Source of the DNA: Pseudomonadales bacterium
GTDB taxonomy: Bacteria > Pseudomonadota > Gammaproteobacteria > Pseudomonadales > Litorivicinaceae
Length of the DNA: 5,778 nucleotides
NCBI GenBank assembly: GCA_012269655.1
Contig: JAAXJV010000262.1
Coordinates: 1 to 5,778 of the forward strand
Direction: 5' to 3'
The number at the start of each line of letters is the position of its first letter. The stretch's first letter is position 1. The translations under genes were made by a program, and so were the position numbers. Below, one piece after another: positions 1-5,778 of this stretch. The notes below the pieces were generated by a model. It did not search any database, had not been told where the DNA came from, and was given only the letters and a program-made list of their open reading frames with translations.

Positions 1-45
1 GTTTCTGAGTGACTTTTCAGACCCGCCTCTCGGCTTGGGCGGCGA

Positions 46-73
46 ATAATATAGAGTTTAATTTGGACGTCAA
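46..73 (-). promoter_or_regulatory. Candidate sigma-70 promoter facing left, stable-RNA-like
   Basis: On the minus strand, TTGACG (68-73, five of six matches to the -35 consensus) is separated by 16 bases from TATTAT (46-51, five of six matches to the -10). The DNA after the -10 is GC-rich (TTCGCCGCCC from 46 to 37), like the discriminator of rRNA and tRNA promoters under stringent control. Upstream of the -35, within the msrQ end (about 75-100), are T-rich and AAAATAA stretches resembling an UP element. Initiation near 35-39 would be expected, for example at A36. The transcript would leave the window at once, so its product is unseen. As a promoter this is moderately supported; the stable-RNA reading is inference. 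Confidence 0.45.
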
Positions 74-76
74 CGG

Positions 77-682
77 TTATTTTGCAGAAAGATGAAAAAA
101 CCGCTTCGCCGGGGTCCGATAGAGCAATACCAAGCCAATAAGAAGCGCATACACCGCCGCCTCGGCATAGTCTGACCTAACCTGCCAAAGGAAGTGAATC
201 CAAGCCGCTGCCGCAATCGGATAACTGAGTTTGTGCAACCGTTTCCATCGGCGGCCCAATTTCCGCTGCCACCCTTGAGTGCTGGTGACCGCTAATGGCA
301 ACAGGCCAACGAAGGCCAAAGCGCCCGCTATGGCATACGGCTTTTGGCTGATGTCCTGCCATAAAATCGAAAAATCTAATCCCAATACCAGTACCGCGTA
401 GGCCACTAGATGCAACACCGCATAAGCCATTACCCACAAACCAAGCATGCGGCGGCTTCGAACCAACGGGGTTAATCGAGGAAACATGCCTCGCAGCGGG
501 GTTATCGCGAGGGTCGCAATCAACAACCACAACGCATACCGACCCAACTCCGACATGATGGCTTCACCGGGATCACCGCCAAGGTTGTTGGCTTGACCCG
601 AGAGGACCAAACCGAGCTGAGTAAGCAAGTACACCAGCGGCGAGCTGGCTGCAATCCATAGCCCAGGGTGCAAGTATCGCAT
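77..682 (-). CDS. msrQ: Haem-binding membrane subunit of the MsrPQ methionine sulfoxide reductase system
   Basis: MsrQ (formerly YedZ) is an inner-membrane b-type cytochrome of the ferric-reductase-like family. It passes electrons to periplasmic MsrP from the quinone pool or, in E. coli, from the flavin reductase Fre. The 201 residues (E. coli 211) hold about six hydrophobic segments, roughly at 8-28, 46-64, 80-101, 116-133, 153-167 and 174-189. Likely haem ligands are H91 in the YAVLHLVAY helix, H150 in WKRLHKLSY and H163 in WIHFLW, at spacings matching the conserved E. coli histidines. Other family marks are RRMLGLW (77-83) and the QKPYAIAG loop (113-120). The ATG shares one base with the msrP stop (TAATG), so translation is probably coupled; a GAAG at 691-694 may help ribosome binding. 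The last codons are A/T-rich and overlap the upstream flank of a possible leftward promoter. Confidence 0.95.
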   Translation of the reverse strand: MRYLHPGLWIAASSPLVYLLTQLGLVLSGQANNLGGDPGEAIMSELGRYALWLLIATLAITPLRGMFPRLTPLVRSRRMLGLWVMAYAVLHLVAYAVLVLGLDFSILWQDISQKPYAIAGALAFVGLLPLAVTSTQGWQRKLGRRWKRLHKLSYPIAAAAWIHFLWQVRSDYAEAAVYALLIGLVLLYRTPAKRFFHLSAK

Positions 683-1638
683 TAGAAAAACTTCTTAAGG
701 TCCATGCCGTTATAGAGACTTGCGACCTCGTCATAGCCATTAAACATCAAAGTAGGCTGACGGCTTGGGAACAGACCACCATCTACTACCCGCTCGGAAG
801 CCTGCGACCAACGAGGGTGACTGACCTTAGGATTCACATTCGAGTAGAAACCGTATTCCTGGGGCTGGAGCATATTCCAGCTGGTCTGAGGCTGCTCTTC
901 TTGAAAGCGAATTTTGACGATCGACTTGATGCTTTTAAAACCGTACTTCCAGGGCACAACGAGGCGAACTGGCGCCCCATTTTGTGGCGGCAAGGCCTGT
1001 CCATACATACCCACAGCGAGGAACGCAAGATCATGCATGGCCTCATCCATTCTTAGCCCTTCACGATACGGCCAATCAATCGAAGCAAAGCGGCTGCGTT
1101 GACCGGGCATTTGCTCGGGATCGACCAAGGTTTCAAACGCCACATACTTCGCGCTTGGTGTTGGTTCAAAGGCATTTAAGACCTCGCGCAGGGGCACGCC
1201 AATAAAGGGAAGCACCATACTCCAGGCCTCTACACATCGAAAACGCGTGATGCGCTCTTGTAGAGTCAATCGCGAAATAATGGCTTCGAGGTCGAATTCA
1301 CCCGTTTTAGCGGCCAGGCCCTCCACCTCGATTTTCCAAGGGTCGGTCACAAAGTCCTGTGCGTTGTTAGCCGGATCGGTCTTGTCGGTGCCGAATTCGT
1401 AGAAGTTGTTGTACTGGGTCGCGACTTTATAGGGAGTCGACTCGAGCCCACTGGAATCTAATGATCGAGCGGAAAGCGGTCCGCGTAACCAATCGGGTCC
1501 GGGGTATTCAATCGGGACAGACTCCGCCTCAGCGGTAGGCAGCATAGTTGCAGCTGCCGTAGCACCGGCACCCATCAGAAAATGGCGTCGGCTATAGATC
1601 GATTTAGGGGTGATTTCGTGTTCTTTGGGGTGTGGCAT
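682..1638 (-). CDS. msrP: Protein-methionine-sulfoxide reductase, catalytic subunit (molybdoenzyme)
   Basis: MsrP (formerly YedY) is a periplasmic molybdopterin enzyme that reduces methionine sulfoxide in envelope proteins. A twin-arginine signal is clear: SRRHFLM at 16-22, then a hydrophobic run and a probable cleavage after TAEA (about residue 38), so the protein should be exported folded with cofactor bound. The 318 residues are slightly shorter than E. coli MsrP (334). The sulfite-oxidase-fold core has YNNFYEFG (76-83), RCVEAWS (134-140) with C135 as the expected molybdenum ligand, EQMPGQ (175-180), LPPQNGAPVRL (216-226), VPWKYGFKSIKSI (228-240) and HPRWSQA (274-280). The C-terminus GMDLKKFF resembles that of the family. 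The start is supported by a strong ribosome site (AGGAGG) five bases upstream. The gene follows pssA by 30 bases, and its TAA overlaps the msrQ ATG by one base. Confidence 0.96.
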   Translation of the reverse strand: MPHPKEHEITPKSIYSRRHFLMGAGATAAATMLPTAEAESVPIEYPGPDWLRGPLSARSLDSSGLESTPYKVATQYNNFYEFGTDKTDPANNAQDFVTDPWKIEVEGLAAKTGEFDLEAIISRLTLQERITRFRCVEAWSMVLPFIGVPLREVLNAFEPTPSAKYVAFETLVDPEQMPGQRSRFASIDWPYREGLRMDEAMHDLAFLAVGMYGQALPPQNGAPVRLVVPWKYGFKSIKSIVKIRFQEEQPQTSWNMLQPQEYGFYSNVNPKVSHPRWSQASERVVDGGLFPSRQPTLMFNGYDEVASLYNGMDLKKFF

Positions 1639-1650
1639 AGTGTCCTCCTA
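1639..1650 (-). promoter_or_regulatory. Strong ribosome binding site of msrP
   Basis: Read on the minus strand, this stretch is TAGGAGGACACT directly before the msrP ATG. The AGGAGG core (1644-1649) is a near-perfect Shine-Dalgarno sequence with a 5-base spacer. It is much stronger than the sites before ilvI, pssA and msrQ. It fixes the msrP start and suggests that msrP is translated independently of pssA even if both share one mRNA. Confidence 0.85.
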
Positions 1651-1668
1651 CCCCTAGGACAAAGGCGA

Positions 1669-2448
1669 TTAGCCTTGGTTCCCCTTGAGGTACTTCAGTC
1701 CAGTTTCAACAGGTCCACTGCACGCGTAAATGATTGCAATCAGCAGCAAGACGCGGGGCGGGTCCAATGAAATCAGAGCATAGACCACCACCACCGCGGC
1801 CAATGCGATAAATGGGACCTTGCTCGAGGGATCCAACTCTTTAAAGCTGCGATAGGGTACATTCGAAACCATTAGGCCACCCAACGCGGCGGTTAACGGA
1901 ACGTATAACCAGACCCAATCTGATCCAATCTGCCCTGCATCGGCCAAGCTCCAGGTCAACGACGCCACCAAACCCGCGCCAGCCGGAGAAGCCAAACCCG
2001 TAAAGAAACGCTTATCCGCCGATTCAGCCTGCACGTTAAAGCGAGCTAGACGCAGTGCAACGCAGGCAACGAAGATAAAGGCTGCGATCCAACCCAGCTT
2101 TCCGCTGTATTGAGCCGCAAACGAAAAAGAGAGGATGGCCGGCGCAACGCCGAAAGCCACCATGTCCGAGAGGCTATCAAACTGAACACCAAACTCGGAT
2201 TGCGTATTGGTCAATCGAGCGACTCGACCGTCCAATCCGTCAAGGACGCCCGCCACCACAATGCTGATGGCGGCGACCACGAACAGCCCATTTTCTGGCG
2301 TGGCTCGCATCGCGTTTACGATGCTGTAGAACCCCGCCAGCAATGCGGCTGTGGTAATCAGGTTGGGCAACAAGTAGATGCCGCGTCGCTGTTGCCGACG
2401 CTCGATCGAAACCGGTTCGTTCTGTTGCTTCTGCGAGTTGCCCGCCAT
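1669..2448 (-). CDS. pssA: CDP-diacylglycerol--serine O-phosphatidyltransferase, type II
   Basis: This inner-membrane enzyme transfers the phosphatidyl group from CDP-diacylglycerol to serine, making phosphatidylserine, the precursor of phosphatidylethanolamine. The CDP-alcohol phosphatidyltransferase signature DG-x2-AR-x8-G-x3-D-x3-D is complete: D73, G74, A77, R78, G87, D91 and D95 of the 259-residue form. About eight hydrophobic segments surround it. The N-terminal RRGIYLLPNLITTAA stretch (about 22-36) resembles proteobacterial type II PssA rather than PgsA. An ATG at 2493 in the same frame would add 15 residues but overlap ilvC by 43 bases. I chose the ATG at 2446-2448, two bases after the ilvC stop, because it avoids the overlap and the extra residues look like an antisense-free shadow of the ilvC end. 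The ribosome site is poor (AAGAG about 12 bases upstream), so coupling to ilvC translation is likely. Substrate is assigned from family resemblance and gene order. Confidence 0.93.
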   Translation of the reverse strand: MAGNSQKQQNEPVSIERRQQRRGIYLLPNLITTAALLAGFYSIVNAMRATPENGLFVVAAISIVVAGVLDGLDGRVARLTNTQSEFGVQFDSLSDMVAFGVAPAILSFSFAAQYSGKLGWIAAFIFVACVALRLARFNVQAESADKRFFTGLASPAGAGLVASLTWSLADAGQIGSDWVWLYVPLTAALGGLMVSNVPYRSFKELDPSSKVPFIALAAVVVVYALISLDPPRVLLLIAIIYACSGPVETGLKYLKGNQG

Positions 2449-2450
2449 GA

Positions 2451-3488
<1,038 letters not shown>

Positions 3489-3980
3489 TTACAGCGCCAG
3501 AATTCGCTCGCCACGGGCAATGCCACACACACCTGTGCGTGCCACTTCCATGATGGCAACCGAGCCAATGGCTTCGATAAATGCATCCAGCTTGTCCGAA
3601 GAACCGGCTAACTGAACGGTATAGGCCGAGGGCGTAACGTCCACGACTTGACCGCGGAAAATATCCGCTGTCCGTTTCACCTCGGCACGCTGGGCACCGG
3701 TGGCTTTAATTTTGATCAGCATGAGTTCGCGTTCGATGTGCGCGCCCTCTGAAAGATCGACGAGCTTGACCACGTCGATCAGCTTGTTGAGCTGCTTCGT
3801 GATTTGCTCAACCACACGATCGTCACCTGTGGTGGTCACCGTCAAACGCGACAACGAGGGATCCTCAGTCGGCGCAACGGTCAAGCTTTCGATGTTGTAA
3901 CCACGCTGACTAAACAGGCCAGTAACACGTGACAACGCACCCGGGGCGTTCTCCATCAGAACAGAAATAATATGACGCAT
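3489..3980 (-). CDS. ilvH: Acetolactate synthase, small regulatory subunit
   Basis: This is the regulatory partner of the large subunit: it raises AHAS activity and confers feedback inhibition by valine. The 163 residues match E. coli IlvH in length and align almost without gaps from memory. An N-terminal ACT domain (about 1-76) contains the stretch ENAPGALSRVTGLFSQRGYN (10-29). N11, G14, S17, N29 and A36, positions associated with valine binding or valine-resistant mutants in E. coli IlvH, are all retained, so I infer a valine-sensitive enzyme. The C-terminal domain (about 80-163) carries EVKR, IFRGQVVDVTP and YTVQLAG, typical of the family. The ATG lies one base after the ilvI stop (TAA-c-ATG), which suggests translational coupling and matched subunit amounts. 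A GGAG at 3991-3994, inside the ilvI end, sits 10 bases before the ATG. Confidence 0.97.
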   Translation of the reverse strand: MRHIISVLMENAPGALSRVTGLFSQRGYNIESLTVAPTEDPSLSRLTVTTTGDDRVVEQITKQLNKLIDVVKLVDLSEGAHIERELMLIKIKATGAQRAEVKRTADIFRGQVVDVTPSAYTVQLAGSSDKLDAFIEAIGSVAIMEVARTGVCGIARGERILAL

Positions 3981-3981
3981 G

Positions 3982-5721
3982 TTAGGTCCGCTCCGTCTTG
4001 GATACCCACATATCGCGCATGCTGCCCGTTGCGATTTGCATCGGGTACACGTGCTCGTTCGGATCCACCAAAATGTCCATGAATACCAGCTTGTCTTTCA
4101 TCGCGAAGCAATCGGTCATTGCCTGCTTCAGCTGTGCTGGGTCACTGACCCGCATACCGACATGACCATAGGCCTCTGCCAGCGCGACGAAATCAGGCAA
4201 CGAATCCTGGTAAGTCGAGGCTGAGTAGCGCCCGCCATACTGCATATCCTGCCATTGGCGAACCATGCCCAACGCTTCGTTGTTAATATTGATAATTTTC
4301 AGCGGCAGTGCGTACTGCTTGCAGGCTGACAGTTCCTGGATACACATCTGGATACTGCCTTCACCCGTCACTACGGCAACAGGGGCATCGGGATGGGCAA
4401 ATTGAACACCCATGGCCGAGGGCAAACCAAAGCCCATGGTGCCGAGGCCACCCGAGTTAATCCAGCGACGGGGCTGATCGTACTTGTAATACTGCGCAGC
4501 GAACATCTGATGCTGACCGACGTCAGAACAGACAAAGGCGTCGCCGCCGGTGACTTCGTACAACGTCTTCACCACGTCCTGGGGCATGATCATGTCGGTG
4601 CGCTCAAAGCGATCCTGAGTCCATAGACCGTGACTGTCGCGCCAGCCGTCAATTTGCTTCCACCAAGCCGCCAGGTCATCCGCGTTTTCGCCCAACGTGA
4701 CTTCGTCCATCATGGCAAGCATGTCAGACAGTACAGCCTTGGTCGGACCGACAATCGGAACTTCCACTTCGCTGATGGTTTTCTGAATGCTGGCTGGGTC
4801 AATATCGATGTGGATGAACTTCGCACCCGGACAGAATTTGTCAGGGTCGTTGGTGACACGGTCATCAAAACGAGCGCCGACTGCAAAGATCACGTCCGCG
4901 TTGTGCATGGCCATGTTGGCTTCGTAAAAACCGTGCATGCCCAGCATACCGATGAACTGAGGGTCGGTTCCCGGGAAAGAGCCCAATCCCATTAGGGTAT
5001 TGGTCACAGGATAGCCAAAACGACGCGCCAGTTCGGTTAGCTCTGCGCTGGCATCACCGGTGACTGTGCCGCCACCAACGTAGATAACAGGGCGCTTGGC
5101 TGACACCAGCAAATCCAGCGCTTTGCGGATCTGGCCGCTATGCCCTTTGGTCGGCGGGCTGTACGAGCGCAGCCGGATCGACTCGGGATATTCGAAAGGA
5201 TACTTCTCGGTCGGTGCCGTCATGTCCTTGGGCACGTCGATAACGACGGGCCCCGGACGACCGCTGTTGGCCAGCATGAAGGCTTTCTTCATGATGCTGG
5301 GAATGTCTTCGACCGATTGAACCATAAAACTGTGCTTCACAATCGGACGCGACACACCAATCATGTCGGTCTCTTGGAAGAAGTCGGTGCCGGTGGCCCA
5401 GCTAGGCACGTTACCGCTGATGACCACCATGGGGATTGAGTCCATGTAGGCCGTGGCGATGCCGGTGATTGCGTTGGTGGCGCCAGGGCCGGAAGTGACC
5501 AAGACCACACCTGTCTTACCAGTAGAACGAGCGTATCCGTCGGCAGCGTGCACGGCAGCTTGCTCGTGACGCACCAAAATGTGCTCGACATAGTCCTGCT
5601 GATAAAGGGCGTCATAAATATGCAGCACTGAACCGCCGGGGTAGCCGAATATTAGGTCGACGCCCTCTTCTTTCAGTGACCGCATGATCATTTCGCCACC
5701 TGAGAGGTGTTCAACGCTCAT
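3982..5721 (-). CDS. ilvI: Acetolactate synthase (AHAS), large catalytic subunit
   Basis: This enzyme joins two pyruvates to acetolactate, or pyruvate and 2-ketobutyrate to acetohydroxybutyrate. It is the first common step of valine, leucine and isoleucine synthesis and acts in the cytoplasm with IlvH. The 579 residues are close to the usual length (about 575-590). The N-terminal thiamine domain (about 1-170) carries GYPGG at 26-30 and RHEQ at 51-54, whose E53 is the expected catalytic glutamate. A FAD-binding middle domain (about 190-340) and a diphosphate-binding C-terminal domain (about 375-540) follow. The latter has GEG at 453-455, NN at 480-481 and GMVRQWQ at 485-491; W490 is the tryptophan linked to 2-ketobutyrate preference and herbicide binding. 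GEG replaces the textbook GDG. The ATG is fixed by an in-frame TAA two codons upstream (5725-5727) and by alignment with the family N-terminus. The ribosome site is weak (GGA about 8 bases upstream). No promoter is convincing in the 57 upstream bases. Confidence 0.97.
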   Translation of the reverse strand: MSVEHLSGGEMIMRSLKEEGVDLIFGYPGGSVLHIYDALYQQDYVEHILVRHEQAAVHAADGYARSTGKTGVVLVTSGPGATNAITGIATAYMDSIPMVVISGNVPSWATGTDFFQETDMIGVSRPIVKHSFMVQSVEDIPSIMKKAFMLANSGRPGPVVIDVPKDMTAPTEKYPFEYPESIRLRSYSPPTKGHSGQIRKALDLLVSAKRPVIYVGGGTVTGDASAELTELARRFGYPVTNTLMGLGSFPGTDPQFIGMLGMHGFYEANMAMHNADVIFAVGARFDDRVTNDPDKFCPGAKFIHIDIDPASIQKTISEVEVPIVGPTKAVLSDMLAMMDEVTLGENADDLAAWWKQIDGWRDSHGLWTQDRFERTDMIMPQDVVKTLYEVTGGDAFVCSDVGQHQMFAAQYYKYDQPRRWINSGGLGTMGFGLPSAMGVQFAHPDAPVAVVTGEGSIQMCIQELSACKQYALPLKIININNEALGMVRQWQDMQYGGRYSASTYQDSLPDFVALAEAYGHVGMRVSDPAQLKQAMTDCFAMKDKLVFMDILVDPNEHVYPMQIATGSMRDMWVSKTERT

Positions 5722-5778
5722 GCTTTATGTCCATTTTGTTAGTTGGATGACCGCTGGAAATTCGCCCAGAGTCAAAAG

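Noticed and set aside
23..42. Inverted repeat CCGCC / GGCGG with a 10-base loop, considered as a terminator after msrQ.
   Set aside because: The stem is only 5 base pairs and no T-run follows in either direction. It also overlaps the discriminator and expected start of the candidate leftward promoter.
177..530. Minus-strand open frame of 117 codons in another frame inside msrQ.
   Set aside because: It lies wholly within msrQ, whose frame carries the haem histidines and membrane segments; the alternative translation has no such pattern.
1662..1676. Inverted repeat AAGGC-gatta-GCCTT spanning the pssA stop codon, considered as a terminator or attenuator before msrP.
   Set aside because: The stem is 5 base pairs with a mismatch beyond it and no T-run. 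It is probably chance, at most a weak mRNA hairpin.
4630..4995. Plus-strand open frame of 121 codons opposite ilvI, and similar plus-strand frames at 2110-2454, 5140-5439 and 817-1056.
   Set aside because: All are antisense shadows of intact genes with no recognisable domain. None has gene context, and all six real genes lie on the other strand.
5728..5778. TTGACT (minus strand, 5770-5775) upstream of ilvI as a -35 element.
   Set aside because: At 16-18 bases spacing the best -10 is GGTCAT, matching only three of six bases. The real promoter probably lies beyond the window edge. I also see no leader peptide or attenuator in these few bases.

Overview
The window is a compact block of six protein genes, all on the minus strand, read right to left: ilvI, ilvH, ilvC, pssA, msrP, msrQ. 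The proteins resemble their gammaproteobacterial homologues closely. The gene order matches what I recall from Pseudomonas and relatives, where ilvIHC is followed by a CDP-alcohol-type pssA and then the msrPQ (yedYZ) pair. Together with moderate GC (mid-50s percent by eye), this suggests a gammaproteobacterium of the Pseudomonas/Oceanospirillales type. Enterobacteria normally use an unrelated, phospholipase-D-like PssA, which argues against them. Species cannot be told from this window.

Right part (about 3.98-5.72 kb): the large subunit of acetolactate synthase (ilvI), with 57 bases of upstream sequence before the window ends. Next (3.49-3.98 kb) is the small regulatory subunit ilvH, one base after the ilvI stop. 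Then (2.45-3.47 kb) comes ilvC, a class I ketol-acid reductoisomerase. These three catalyse the first two common steps of isoleucine and valine synthesis, and of the route to leucine.

Centre (1.67-2.45 kb): pssA, the membrane enzyme making phosphatidylserine, starts two bases after the ilvC stop. Left part (0.08-1.64 kb): msrP, a Tat-exported molybdenum protein, and msrQ, its membrane haem partner, overlap by one base. Together they repair oxidised methionine in periplasmic proteins using electrons from the respiratory chain or from a flavin reductase.

No gap between genes exceeds 30 bases, and I saw no convincing terminator or internal promoter, so the whole set could be one transcript. At the left edge, after msrQ, a promoter-like element points out of the window. 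Its 16-base spacer, GC-rich discriminator and A/T-rich upstream flank resemble rRNA/tRNA promoters. All six genes are intact and ordinary, and I found no evidence of an undescribed system. The most useful leads are the left-edge promoter and a GDG-to-GEG change at the predicted metal site of IlvI.
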